From Desulfobacteraceae bacterium (GTDB lineage: Bacteria > Desulfobacterota > DSM-4660 > Desulfatiglandales > Desulfatiglandaceae): a stretch of DNA of 30,090 bases. Shown one piece after another: positions 7,284-15,768 of this stretch (position 1 is the first letter of the stretch; each line of letters begins with the position of its first letter). The DNA is taken from the NCBI GenBank assembly GCA_030611815.1, contig JAUWPC010000002.1, forward strand, positions 1 through 30,090. Reading direction: 5' to 3'. Position numbers and translations under genes: made by a program. The notes below the pieces were generated by a model. The model was not told the origin of the DNA. It saw only the letters and a list, made by a program, of their open reading frames with translations, and did not search any database.

Positions 7284-8387
7284 CTACCCAAAAAACTTCC
7301 GTACACGTTCATCTAAATAATTGCAAAGTCCCTCGGAGGTTTCAGGAGTCCATCCCATACTCTCCTGCCAGACTTCATCCGATTCCATGCAGAGATAGAC
7401 GCCTAAATCGGGGTACCATTGATTGAGTAGTTCCCTCAAAAAAGAATAAAGCTCCATCCGTATCGGTTTAAAATAGCGCATCTTTCCGTCCAAACCCAAA
7501 ACAAACTCCCCGTCTAAGACAGATGTCTCCGGGTGTCGTCGCCTTATAATCGGCTTGAGCACCGGCATAAATCTGAACGATCCTAAGCTTATCCAGATAA
7601 TTCCTTCAGGCTCGATCTGTTTGTCCATAAGATCGACGGTCCTTTTGTATTCATCCATCCAGTCTCTGTGAAGTATAAGGGGATCAAAATGAAATCCTAT
7701 GGTAAACCCTGCTGATTGGCACTCCCGCGCACATTCAAGCCTCCTGGTCAAACTTGCTGCCCTGTGTTCTTCCCGGCGTGATATAAAAGGACTGTTCAGG
7801 GACCACGAAACGATTATCCGGTCTCTATATCCTGATTCGAGGAGGCCCCTGGTATTTGCCGTCTTGGTCTTAAGCTCCAGTACAGCATTTTTTCTCTTTG
7901 AGAACCCGGGAAGGATGATTTCGCTCCATCTCGTAACCGGATCGAGGGCAAGGCTGTCTGTGAATTCTCCTGTGCCCACCCTGAAGATCGTGTCAGGTTC
8001 GCTATCTATGGTCTGAAAGACCTGGCTAAGCTCCTCTTCCAAATTAACATGGACCCTCAGATTGGGACGGTTAAAATATGCCTGAAGGATACAGTAGCTG
8101 CAATCCAGAGGACAGTTTGTTCCCACGTTTAGTATCTGGTATCCGCAACAGATATACTCCCTGGTCCCTGGACATGGTTTAAGAAACTCCCCCTGATAGG
8201 ATACGAGATGCACGGTATCCTTGCCCATATCCATTTTCATTTCGTCTGAGACGTCGGGAACTTCCTCCGGGCTTCCATCCCGTTCCTTTCTGACAGGTAT
8301 ATCTTTTAACCGCAACAGGATTGATTTTGTGGATGAGTATTTCTGAACCCCTTCACCTAAAATTACTTTGTCTATTCTTGTTGACAT
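7284..8387 (-). CDS. SPL-family radical SAM protein
   Basis: A 367-residue COG1533-type (spore photoproduct lyase-like) radical SAM protein. It carries the cluster motif CPLDCSYC with cysteines 92, 96 and 99, further cysteines at 72, 80 and 81, the block GTGEFTDSLALD at about 138-149, and a conserved-looking end LCMESDEVWQ. In true spore photoproduct lyase a catalytic cysteine lies about 44 residues after the cluster; that region here (GTGEFTDS) has none, so thymine-dimer repair by the Bacillus mechanism is doubtful. The gene follows the ParB-like gene by 16 bp on the same strand, so the two look like one unit. Its substrate is unknown. Confidence 0.82.
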   Translation of the reverse strand: MSTRIDKVILGEGVQKYSSTKSILLRLKDIPVRKERDGSPEEVPDVSDEMKMDMGKDTVHLVSYQGEFLKPCPGTREYICCGYQILNVGTNCPLDCSYCILQAYFNRPNLRVHVNLEEELSQVFQTIDSEPDTIFRVGTGEFTDSLALDPVTRWSEIILPGFSKRKNAVLELKTKTANTRGLLESGYRDRIIVSWSLNSPFISRREEHRAASLTRRLECARECQSAGFTIGFHFDPLILHRDWMDEYKRTVDLMDKQIEPEGIIWISLGSFRFMPVLKPIIRRRHPETSVLDGEFVLGLDGKMRYFKPIRMELYSFLRELLNQWYPDLGVYLCMESDEVWQESMGWTPETSEGLCNYLDERVRKFFG

Positions 8388-8403
8388 CAGATATCCATAA
8401 TCC

Positions 8404-9387
8404 TTACATTTTCCATGGATCTGTTAAGATGTCGATATCTTCCCTCATAAAATTCTCCAGCTTCTCCCTTAATGATGGACCGTCTTTAAAAAGGACTTCG
8501 AGACGATAATAAGGGGACTCAAAAGAGGGGGAATGATCGATCCTGACCATTTTTCCGAGATTCAACTTGGACACCATTTTTTTGAACTCTCTTTCCGCCT
8601 TTGATACTGAAGGGTAACGTCTCATCCTAAGGTAACGGATCAGCGCCCTCCCCTTTTGGGGATTGTTCATCCGGGTATCTGAATTTATCTTTTTCACTGA
8701 CTGTTCATCTAAAATGTCAAAAATAGATGTGCCCTCAATGTGCGATAAATCAACTGTATAATCAATTACCTGTCGTTGTTGATTAACAGTTAACTTTATA
8801 TTTGATATAAGATCGATAATAGACGATCTTGAGATCGAATCAATATCAAGGAGCATCATTGCATTCCTAAATGATAGTTGTCCCTGCGAAATAGATTCCT
8901 TGGCCCGGAATCCCATCTCCTCCTCAAGCCTCAGGTAGGAAGAAAGGGTAGCCTTATTGGATGGAAGGCCGAGCAACGGCATATAGTGCTCCATGATTTC
9001 CAAGGTTTTGATCCTGGGAATGAGACGGGCCAGAACCATCCCCTTCTCCACATCATTAAGTTTTCTTACCGCAAGATTGTCATAGAGATTCAGCAGGAGG
9101 CATTCAATCGGCAGGATATCATCTCCTGACAAGACCCGACATTCTGCGCGATCTGCCTTCAACGATTTCAACGCCTTTATCCTGCGATATCCAGTAATAA
9201 TTGTGATGCTCCCCTGGTTGTCCCTTTTCAGCAACGGCGGGTTAATCAGGCCAACCCTCTCTATAGACTGAATCAGAGGGTTGAGATCGAATCCAAAACT
9301 CATACAGCATGGACCGGGAGAATCATCAATATTGCTCAAGACCACCGGTTGGGGTATAATCTCTGTAATATTATTAATATCCATCAT
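8404..9387 (-). CDS. ParB N-terminal domain protein (ParB/Spo0J-like)
   Basis: A 327-residue protein. The ParB/sulfiredoxin-fold domain (about 12-105) contains GLINPPLL and the arginine box TGYRRIKAL (residues 65-73), equivalent to the GERRxRA CTP-binding box of ParB. It continues into LLLNLYDNLAVRKLNDVEKG, like ParB box III, and a helical region (about 110-185) resembling the ParB helix-turn-helix. The last 80 residues are not the usual ParB dimerisation tail. There is no ParA partner and no parS-like site that I could find, so chromosome partitioning is unlikely. It directly precedes the SPL-like radical SAM gene. AGGAG sits just before tandem ATGs at 9387 and 9384; the second has the better spacing. 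Confidence 0.8.
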   Translation of the reverse strand: MMDINNITEIIPQPVVLSNIDDSPGPCCMSFGFDLNPLIQSIERVGLINPPLLKRDNQGSITIITGYRRIKALKSLKADRAECRVLSGDDILPIECLLLNLYDNLAVRKLNDVEKGMVLARLIPRIKTLEIMEHYMPLLGLPSNKATLSSYLRLEEEMGFRAKESISQGQLSFRNAMMLLDIDSISRSSIIDLISNIKLTVNQQRQVIDYTVDLSHIEGTSIFDILDEQSVKKINSDTRMNNPQKGRALIRYLRMRRYPSVSKAEREFKKMVSKLNLGKMVRIDHSPSFESPYYRLEVLFKDGPSLREKLENFMREDIDILTDPWKM

Positions 9388-9409
9388 TCTCCTGAGAGCT
9401 TTCCTATTC

Positions 9410-9476
9410 CATAATCTTAACCATAATCCTAATCTTACTCAGCACGATTATGATTAAGAGTACGATTAAGATTATG
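9410..9476. repeat. Nested palindrome between murJ and the ParB-like gene
   Basis: CATAATCTTAA (9410-9420) pairs with TTAAGATTATG (9466-9476), and inside it CATAATC (9422-9428) pairs with GATTATG (9446-9452). Related words (TAATCATACTCCTAATCTTAATC) recur at 18091-18120. The 110-bp gap holds no gene. Confidence 0.65.
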
Positions 9477-9497
9477 ATGTGCCCGCGAACGCGTACT

Positions 9498-11084
9498 TCA
9501 TTTCTTTCTCTTACGCGATAGCATCCCCATGATTGACGCGATTTCGGTACAGCCTAAAACACGGGCAGCGCCAAAGTAGATTATTATTCCGATTACTATA
9601 AGTGCGGCTAAGTTGGTAACCATGCCCGGGAGACTTGTGTCCTGACCGGCAATTAGCCACTTGGAGTGAAAATAATAGACACCAAGGCCCATAAGCGAAG
9701 CCGCCACGACCGACCTGGAGACAGATATCAGGACCGGCCTGAGATTGATCACCGAGGTCTTTTTCTTTAGAAAAACAATTAAGAGCACAAACTGGACAGA
9801 CGAAGCAATGGAAAGGGCGAGGGCGAGCCCCCCGTGTTTCAGTGGTCCCATGAGCGCCAGGCTCAAAGTTAGATTGACTACCAGGGCAACTACCGCCACT
9901 TTTACAGGGGTCTTTGTGTCCTGGAGGGCATAGAATGCTGAAACCATAATCCGGACTCCGGAAAATGCCCAAAGGCCCAAGGTGTAATAGAAGAGGGCAT
10001 AAGCCGTCATTACAGATGCGCGTGCATCAAAGGCGCCCCTTTCAAAGAGGATCTGAATAATCGGTTTACCAAGTATTATCAGTCCCACCATAGATGGCAA
10101 GGTGATAAAAAAAACAAGACACAGGGCATGGTTCAGGGTGCTCTGGAACTGACCAAGGTCCTTTTTAGCTGCCTCAGTTGCGAGGGAAGGAAGCGCCGCT
10201 GTACTTATGGCTATGGCGAAAATACCGAGAGGAAACTGAACAAGGCGGTCGGCGTAGTAAAGCCATGAAACACTCCCTTCCGGCAGGAATGTGGCAAGTA
10301 ATGTTCCAACAAACTGGTTGAACTGGTACACGGCAGACCCAAGAATCGCGGGGAGCATAAGGAGACCTATCCTCTTCAACCCAGGATGATCTAATTGCCA
10401 TTTTGGGTAAAGCCTGAGACCTTCTCTGATAGCCGATGGAATCTGTAAACCTACTTGCAGGGCTCCGCCTATGAGGACACCTATTGCTACACCAACAATC
10501 GGGGCTTCGCAATGAGGGGAGATCAGATATGCAGCGCCGATGATACCTACATTCAGAAAAATGGGGGCGGCTGCCGGCGCCGCAAAACGCCTCAGAGAAT
10601 TTAGAACCCCCATAAAAAAAGCCACAATGCTGATGAAGAATATGTATGGGAACGTTATGCGGGTAAGCAGAACGGTTAGATCATATTTGACACCGGAACT
10701 CCCGAAACCAAATGCCTGAATCCTGACTATCCAGGGAGAAAAAAGAATGCCTAAGAGAGTTACTATAACTAAGATAATGGAGAGTGTTGTCAGCACAACC
10801 CTTGCTAAATCAAAAGCATCTTTTTTGGTCTTGAGGGTTAGATATTCTGTGAACACCGGGATAAAGGCAATGGTGAGAGACCCTTCGGCAAAAAGCCGTC
10901 GCAAGAGATTAGGAATGCGGAATGCCACGAAAAAGGCGTCAGCAGCCATCCCGGCACCGAAAAGCGCTGCCAAAACCATATCACGAACCAGGCCAAGGAT
11001 CCGACTCTGGAAGGTGAAAAAACTGACTACCCCGGCCGCGCGGCCAAGATTTCTTGTTTCAGGGTTGCTCTCTCTAAGTGACAC
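9498..11084 (-). CDS. murJ: Lipid II flippase MurJ (MviN)
   Basis: Integral inner-membrane protein that flips lipid II to the periplasm for peptidoglycan synthesis. The 528-residue sequence is hydrophobic throughout, with roughly 14 predicted membrane helices. Near the N-terminus it has the MurJ signature SRILGLVRDMVLAALFG and ADAFFVAFRIPNLLRRLFAEG, and further on FPLGIFAIAISTAALPSLA. The usual length is 500-530. The start is GTG at 11084, preceded by AGGA. It is divergent from rpsT across a 138-bp spacer. The ParB-like gene lies 110 bp downstream beyond a palindrome, so it may be a separate unit. Confidence 0.96.
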   Translation of the reverse strand: MSLRESNPETRNLGRAAGVVSFFTFQSRILGLVRDMVLAALFGAGMAADAFFVAFRIPNLLRRLFAEGSLTIAFIPVFTEYLTLKTKKDAFDLARVVLTTLSIILVIVTLLGILFSPWIVRIQAFGFGSSGVKYDLTVLLTRITFPYIFFISIVAFFMGVLNSLRRFAAPAAAPIFLNVGIIGAAYLISPHCEAPIVGVAIGVLIGGALQVGLQIPSAIREGLRLYPKWQLDHPGLKRIGLLMLPAILGSAVYQFNQFVGTLLATFLPEGSVSWLYYADRLVQFPLGIFAIAISTAALPSLATEAAKKDLGQFQSTLNHALCLVFFITLPSMVGLIILGKPIIQILFERGAFDARASVMTAYALFYYTLGLWAFSGVRIMVSAFYALQDTKTPVKVAVVALVVNLTLSLALMGPLKHGGLALALSIASSVQFVLLIVFLKKKTSVINLRPVLISVSRSVVAASLMGLGVYYFHSKWLIAGQDTSLPGMVTNLAALIVIGIIIYFGAARVLGCTEIASIMGMLSRKRKK

Positions 11085-11093
11085 AGAAAATCC

Positions 11094-11122
11094 TTGACAT
11101 AACAGATTATTTTTCTTAGCAT
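11094..11122 (+). promoter_or_regulatory. Candidate rpsT promoter
   Basis: TTGACA (11094-11099), a 17-bp spacer and TAGCAT (11117-11122, 4 of 6 to TATAAT) in the divergent murJ-rpsT spacer. The -35 hexamer is perfect and the spacing optimal. The predicted leader to the TTG start is about 95 nt and contains an AATATTCA repeat. Confidence 0.5.
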
Positions 11123-11170
11123 AAAAGATTAACTATTATCGGAGTTGCAAGGGAATTCAGCTTAGCTCCA

Positions 11171-11202
11171 ACAATATTCAATCGTCAATATTCAATATTC
11201 AC
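11171..11202. repeat. AATATTCA word repeat in the rpsT leader
   Basis: CAATATTCAATCGTCAATAT followed by TCAATATTCAC. The inverted word (TTGAATATTGAA) occurs at 18941-18975 before ribE. It lies in the presumed 5' leader of rpsT. Confidence 0.6.
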
Positions 11203-11222
11203 TGTCATAAGGAGGCTCGGAT

Positions 11223-11498
11223 TTGGCAAACCATAAATCAGCCCTTAAGAGGGCAAGACAAAACGAAGTCAAGAGAATTATAAACAAGGGTTACAAGACA
11301 AGGATCAAGAAGGCGGTCAAAGAAGTCCGAACCGCCCTATCTGACGATTCAGTAGACCAGGCCAAAAAGAGCTTTGTTAAAACCGTTTCTATTATCCAAA
11401 AGGCCGCTTCTAAAGGTGTAATCCACAGGAATCAGGCATCTCGAAAGATTTCCCGTTTGGCCACCCAGATTAACCAGCTTACGGCATCTAAGGGCTGA
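11223..11498 (+). CDS. rpsT: 30S ribosomal protein S20
   Basis: The 91-residue basic protein binds 16S rRNA early in small-subunit assembly. The start ANHKSALKRARQNEVKR and the end NQASRKISRLATQINQL are typical bS20. The start codon is TTG at 11223, with a strong AAGGAGG 7 nt before it. A UUG start is also known for E. coli rpsT, where it takes part in autoregulation; a similar role here is inference. The gene ends 14 bp from the convergent end of holA with no T-rich terminator between them, so transcripts from the two strands probably overlap. Confidence 0.97.
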   Translation: MANHKSALKRARQNEVKRIINKGYKTRIKKAVKEVRTALSDDSVDQAKKSFVKTVSIIQKAASKGVIHRNQASRKISRLATQINQLTASKG

Positions 11499-11512
11499 TC
11501 TGCCCCACAGCT

Positions 11513-12511
11513 CTACAAAGACAAGACCAGGTTTTCGAGAATAAGCTGTGGCTGAGAGCCCGACTTCAGGTGCCCGTCGGCCTGGTATAACAGATACAAG
11601 GCATTTTCAAGATTCTTTATGCTCCAATGCTTAGACTGTTGAAGAATCTTATTCGCTAAAAAGGGTGGGACACGAAGTCTCTTAGTCACATCGGAAGCCC
11701 GCCCACCCTGCTCGGTGATGGACTTGGCCTGGATAATCAGGCGGATTTGCCGGTTAAGCATCCCAATGATTCCGAATGCTGCATCCCTACCCTCCTCTTC
11801 TATATACCTGCTTAATATCGACATTGATTCTGCTCGTCGTCTGAGCGATATCTGATCCATTAATTCGAAAATTGTATAGATGCGGCTATAAATGGCGAGT
11901 TCCTTGATTTCCTCTACCCCAACAGTCCTCTTTCCATGGCGGAGATATAGTTTCTCAAGCTCAGAACTGAGATCCCTCAATCGGTTTCCCACGATACCCT
12001 GGAGATAGACACAGGCCTCTTCGGTGATGGTTAACCCGAGATCTTTTGCCATCCTCTTTATCCAGGGCAGGACCTGCCTGTCATAGAGTTGTTTAAAACT
12101 GACTGCTCCACCAGTGCTCCTGATTTTCTTGTAGAATTTTTTCTTGAAGTCAGTCTTGGACGACACAAATATTAGACAGGTAGATTCCGCTGGTTTGTCA
12201 AGATACGGGATAAAGCCCTCAAGGGCCGACCCCGAAATGTTTTCGGTCCTTCTGACAATAATAAGACGATTTGAAGAGAGAAAGGGGATAGATCGGGCAG
12301 CATCGGTAATATCTGCGGGATTTGTATTCTTGTCCCCGTAAAAGATCTGGAGATTAAAATCCCGTGCAGCCTCAGGAATAAAGGTTTCACGAATCAGGCC
12401 CAGCACCCTTTCTATTTGGAAATCCCCGGGGCCATAGAAGAGGTAAACCTTGCCTAATTGGCAGCGTTTTAGCAGGTCCAGGACATGTTCAGGGGAGAGA
12501 TCTGCCGGCAT
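11513..12511 (-). CDS. holA: DNA polymerase III subunit delta
   Basis: Clamp-loader subunit that opens the beta sliding clamp during replication. The 332-residue protein has the HolA pattern: an N-terminal YLFYGPGDFQIERVL-like block (KVYLFYGPGDFQIERVL), NLQIFYGDKN, ARSIPFLSSNRLIIVRR, and a helical C-terminal domain with GIIGMLNRQIRLI and SGSQPQLILENLVL. The length fits the family. ATG 12511 overlaps the lptE stop by one base (TGATG), implying translational coupling; a TTG one codon earlier is also in frame. The order leuS-lptE-holA facing rpsT is common in Desulfobacterota. Confidence 0.93.
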   Translation of the reverse strand: MPADLSPEHVLDLLKRCQLGKVYLFYGPGDFQIERVLGLIRETFIPEAARDFNLQIFYGDKNTNPADITDAARSIPFLSSNRLIIVRRTENISGSALEGFIPYLDKPAESTCLIFVSSKTDFKKKFYKKIRSTGGAVSFKQLYDRQVLPWIKRMAKDLGLTITEEACVYLQGIVGNRLRDLSSELEKLYLRHGKRTVGVEEIKELAIYSRIYTIFELMDQISLRRRAESMSILSRYIEEEGRDAAFGIIGMLNRQIRLIIQAKSITEQGGRASDVTKRLRVPPFLANKILQQSKHWSIKNLENALYLLYQADGHLKSGSQPQLILENLVLSL

Positions 12512-13065
12512 CAAAACCGTTCCATGGTCTTCAGATAGATTCTTTCTGCCAGTAGCTTGGCGATCATTTTAGTCGCCCTTCTCTGGTTGTATGCTGTCTT
12601 TAGGGGATCCGAACTGACAGCGAAGGATGCCTTTTCCTCCATCTTGTCATCGTTCCATATTACCTTCCCGGTAGTCCGATCTAACAGTTTGGCGGCTAAT
12701 TTGATCTTCAACCAGCGGGAATTTGTTACCTCAAATGTGCCGTCCGTTATTTTATAACTCAGGGGCTCGGTCTTGATATCAACTACTCTTCCAATCAGAA
12801 CTACCGCTGCCTGGTCCTTTGAAACAAGAGGAACCTGGGAATGGCTGACAAATTCCTGGCGAATCATCATGGTAAAGTCGCCCTCAAAGCCTAAATTAGA
12901 GGAGGAGCTCGCCATTAAAGGTATGGCCAGACTCGGGATGCTTATCCCTTTTGGCTGCCTCGTGTCCTGGAGATTATAACCGCATCCAGAGACAAAAAAC
13001 AGAGCCAAGAGAATGAAAACTTGAAACTTGAAACTTGAAACTTGAATGAGCTTGCTATTTAACAT
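12511..13065 (-). CDS. lptE: LPS-assembly lipoprotein LptE
   Basis: Outer-membrane lipoprotein that plugs the LptD barrel for lipopolysaccharide insertion. The 184-residue precursor has a hydrophobic signal VFILLALFFVSGC with lipobox cysteine at 28, followed by GYNLQ, the usual LptE mature start, and later LIGRVVDIKTEPLSY. The C-terminal YNQRRATKMIAKLLAERIY block also fits. ATG 13065 is preferred over TTG 13080; neither has a clear Shine-Dalgarno. The signal-peptide n-region (IQVSSFKFQV) is encoded by four perfect tandem copies of the heptamer CAAGTTT, a word otherwise expected in intergenic DNA. LptE sequences diverge fast, so the call leans partly on position between leuS and holA. Confidence 0.87.
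   Translation of the reverse strand: MLNSKLIQVSSFKFQVFILLALFFVSGCGYNLQDTRQPKGISIPSLAIPLMASSSSNLGFEGDFTMMIRQEFVSHSQVPLVSKDQAAVVLIGRVVDIKTEPLSYKITDGTFEVTNSRWLKIKLAAKLLDRTTGKVIWNDDKMEEKASFAVSSDPLKTAYNQRRATKMIAKLLAERIYLKTMERF
13015..13050. repeat. Heptamer tandem repeat (CAAGTTT on the minus strand, 4 copies)
   Basis: Four direct copies of CAAGTTT (minus strand) lie inside the LptE signal-peptide coding region. Gain or loss of one 7-bp unit would shift the reading frame. Confidence 0.8.
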
Positions 13066-13087
13066 ATCGTAAGCGCTCAAAGGTTAC

Positions 13088-13119
13088 AATCGACAATCAT
13101 CAATCGACAATCATCAATC
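13088..13119. repeat. CGACAATCATCAAT tandem repeat
   Basis: Two adjacent copies of CGACAATCATCAAT fill most of the 54-bp leuS-lptE spacer, immediately after the leuS TAA stop. It belongs to the same word family as 2749-2789 and 26807-26889. Confidence 0.65.
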
Positions 13120-15696
13120 TTAGACCACCACGTTGACCAGTTTGTTCTGGACCACAATAACTTTTTTGACCGGCTTTTCACCGATAAAGTGCTGGATTTT
13201 TGCATCTGCCAACGCCTCCTCCTCAATCTCTTTTGTCCCGTAGGAGACGGGCACTTCAATCCTGTTTCTCACCTTTCCATTTACCTGGAGCACAATCAGC
13301 CGCTTTTCAGTCTGCAGGGCATTCTCATTATAAGAGGGCCAGGACACCTTAAGAAGAGAGTTGTCATGACCTAATATCTGCCACAATTCCTCGGTTATAT
13401 GCGGCACTACCGGTGACAGAAGCACCACCGTTGCCTCGACGGCCTCCCTGACCACAGACCAGGCAATATCATCTTTTTGCTCTTTACTGTTCAGAACCTG
13501 ATTAACTTCATTGACCAATTCCATTACAGCAGAAATGGCTGTATTAAAATGGAACCTGTTTTCTATGTCATCAGTCACCTTCTTTATGGTTTCGTGTGTC
13601 TTGCGGTATAGCGATCTTAATTGCCCTGACAGGGTTTCCCTCCCATCATAAGCTGTAACTCTCGTGATTTTGTCAATATGAGTGACCACCAGCCTCCAGA
13701 CCCGATTGAGAAATCTGTATGAGCCCTCCACGCCCTGGTCATTCCATTCCAGATCTTTGTCCGGGGGCGAGGCAAACAGACAGAACATCCGGACCGTGTC
13801 GGCGCCATAGCGGTCTATAAGCTCCTGGGGATCAACGACATTCTTTTTGGATTTGGACATCTTTACAATATTGCCTGTGATTACCCCTGCCCCGCACAGA
13901 ATACACTTTCCATCTTTGACCTCGTAGGGGTAGAGAAAGCCATGTTCCGGACATTCCTCAGTCTCTTTGCAGACCATTCCCTGTGTCAGCAGGTTGGTAA
14001 AAGGCTCGCTTACCTTGTGATGGCCAAAGTCCCTCAGGACCTTTGTAAAAAAACGGGAATAAAGGAGATGGAGAATGGCATGCTCAATACCCCCAATATA
14101 CTGGTCTACAGGCATCCAGTAATCTACCCTTTCTGGATCGAGAGGGCCCTTGTCATAACCTGGACACGTGTAGCGATCAAAATACCAGGAGGACTCAACA
14201 AAGGTGTCCATTGTGTCTGTTTCGCGCCGGGCCTCACCTTTGCATTTGGGGCAGATGGTCTCGAAAAAGGCAGGCTCAAAAGGGAGTGGCGACCCCCCGT
14301 TTGGCCTCATATGGAGGTCTAAGGGGAGAACCACAGGGAGGTCCTCTTCTGGGACAGGAACAGTACCGCATTTGTCGCAGTAGATAATAGGGATAGGCGT
14401 CCCCCAGTAACGTTGCCTGGATATGCCCCAGTCCCTGATCCTGAAATTCACGGTCTTATGTCCCTTGCCCAATGATTCCAAATATTCGGCAATGCTGTCC
14501 AAGGCCGCTAAGTTGCGCTGGCCATTAAATGGGCCTGAGTTCACTAAGACCCCCTCATCCACATAGGCCTCTGACATGGTCTCCTCATTAAGATCCTCGT
14601 CCGGGGGGGTTATGACAACTCTGAGCTGCAACCCATATTTCTTTGCAAACTCGAAATCTCTCTGATCATGGGTGGGGACTGCCATTATGGCTCCGGTGCC
14701 GTAATCGAAGAGGACAAAATTAGCCACCAAAATCGGAATTTCCTCCTCTGTCACTGGATTCAGACAATATCTTCCTGTAAAGACCCCCTCCTTGGCGGTA
14801 AAATCTGCTGTGCGCGTGACGCTATCCATTCTTAGGGTCCGTTCCACGAACCCTAAGACCTCCCCTTCCTGGGGAAGCCCCTTTATTACCTGATTTACCA
14901 GGGGATGTTCCGGGGCAAGGCACATAAAGGTTGCTCCGAACACGGTGTCCTGGCGTGTGGTAAAAACCTCGATAACCTCGTCAGAACCGACCATTGGAAA
15001 CCGGATGATGGCGCCATAGCTCTTACCTATCCAGTTCCTCTGCATGGTAAGCACCCTGTCCGGCCATCCAGGCAGCTTTTCGCAATAATCGAGGATCTCA
15101 TCGGCGTATTCGGTTATCTTGAGAAACCAGCTATCCATCTCCTTGATAGTCACTTCGAGTTCAGGATGGCGCCAACAGCACCCATCTTCAACCTGCTCGT
15201 TGGCAAGCACTGTCTGGCACTTGTCGCACCAGTTGACAAAGGTTTTCTTCTTATAGGCAAGTCCCTTCTGATACATCTCTAAGAATATTAGCTGTTCCCA
15301 CCGGTAATATTCGGGGTCACAGGTGGCCAACTCCCTCTCCCAGTCATAGCTGAAGCCCATGCGCTTAAGCTGGGTCTTCATGGCTTCTATATTATCGTAG
15401 GTCCATTGAGCAGGATGGCTGTTATTCTCAATGGCCGCATTCTCCGCAGGCATTCCAAAGGCATCCCAGCCCATAGGATGGAGCACGTTCTTGCCGCACA
15501 TTCGCTTGAATCTCGCCACCACATCGCCAATAGTATAATTACGCACATGACCAATATGGATCTTTCCGGATGGATAAGGGAACATCTCCAAGAGGTAATA
15601 TTTTTCTTTAGATAAATCTTCTATAGCCTTGAAAAGGCAGCTTTTTTCCCAATAGGCTTGCCACTTAATTTCCAGTTCCTGCGGGTTATATTTCAT
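13120..15696 (-). CDS. leuS: Leucyl-tRNA synthetase
   Basis: Class I aminoacyl-tRNA synthetase that charges tRNA-Leu. The 858-residue protein has the HIGH motif as KIHIGHVRNYTIGD (HIGH at 47-50) and KMSKS at 612-616. Between them lie the editing (CP1) domain with a TRPDT-like FTTRQDTVFGATF block and the WGISRQRYWGTPIP and HAILHLLYSRFF segments. Zinc-type cysteine pairs (CDKC at the insertion, CPKC, CILC) are present. The length is standard for bacterial LeuRS. It sits between nusB and lptE on the minus strand, with short repeat-filled spacers, and is probably part of a rib-nusB-leuS-lptE-holA run. Confidence 0.98.
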   Translation of the reverse strand: MKYNPQELEIKWQAYWEKSCLFKAIEDLSKEKYYLLEMFPYPSGKIHIGHVRNYTIGDVVARFKRMCGKNVLHPMGWDAFGMPAENAAIENNSHPAQWTYDNIEAMKTQLKRMGFSYDWERELATCDPEYYRWEQLIFLEMYQKGLAYKKKTFVNWCDKCQTVLANEQVEDGCCWRHPELEVTIKEMDSWFLKITEYADEILDYCEKLPGWPDRVLTMQRNWIGKSYGAIIRFPMVGSDEVIEVFTTRQDTVFGATFMCLAPEHPLVNQVIKGLPQEGEVLGFVERTLRMDSVTRTADFTAKEGVFTGRYCLNPVTEEEIPILVANFVLFDYGTGAIMAVPTHDQRDFEFAKKYGLQLRVVITPPDEDLNEETMSEAYVDEGVLVNSGPFNGQRNLAALDSIAEYLESLGKGHKTVNFRIRDWGISRQRYWGTPIPIIYCDKCGTVPVPEEDLPVVLPLDLHMRPNGGSPLPFEPAFFETICPKCKGEARRETDTMDTFVESSWYFDRYTCPGYDKGPLDPERVDYWMPVDQYIGGIEHAILHLLYSRFFTKVLRDFGHHKVSEPFTNLLTQGMVCKETEECPEHGFLYPYEVKDGKCILCGAGVITGNIVKMSKSKKNVVDPQELIDRYGADTVRMFCLFASPPDKDLEWNDQGVEGSYRFLNRVWRLVVTHIDKITRVTAYDGRETLSGQLRSLYRKTHETIKKVTDDIENRFHFNTAISAVMELVNEVNQVLNSKEQKDDIAWSVVREAVEATVVLLSPVVPHITEELWQILGHDNSLLKVSWPSYNENALQTEKRLIVLQVNGKVRNRIEVPVSYGTKEIEEEALADAKIQHFIGEKPVKKVIVVQNKLVNVVV

Positions 15697-15735
15697 TCTC
15701 CATCATCTCGTTTCTAACTTTAACTCACTTCAGTC

Positions 15736-15768
15736 ATCCCGCCTTGCGGGACGCACTTTAGTCACTTT
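15736..15768. repeat. Palindromic ATCCCGCCTTGCGGGA word plus CACTTTAGTCAC repeat
   Basis: The 16-mer ATCCCGCCTTGCGGGA (15736-15751) is perfectly repeated, inverted, at 19007-19022. It is followed by GCACTTTAGTCACTTTTT, which overlaps the end of nusB. The small hairpin CCCGC-CTT-GCGGG could act on the nusB transcript. It has no adjacent T-run on the minus strand. Confidence 0.65.

Noticed and set aside
8404..9387. Chromosome-partitioning parB of a parAB-parS system
   Set aside because: No parA is adjacent, no parS-like 16-mer palindrome was seen, and the C-terminal region is not the usual ParB dimerisation tail.
9511..9972. 153-codon minus-strand frame inside murJ
   Set aside because: It lies in another frame of murJ and has low-complexity, proline/glycine-rich content typical of an out-of-frame reading.
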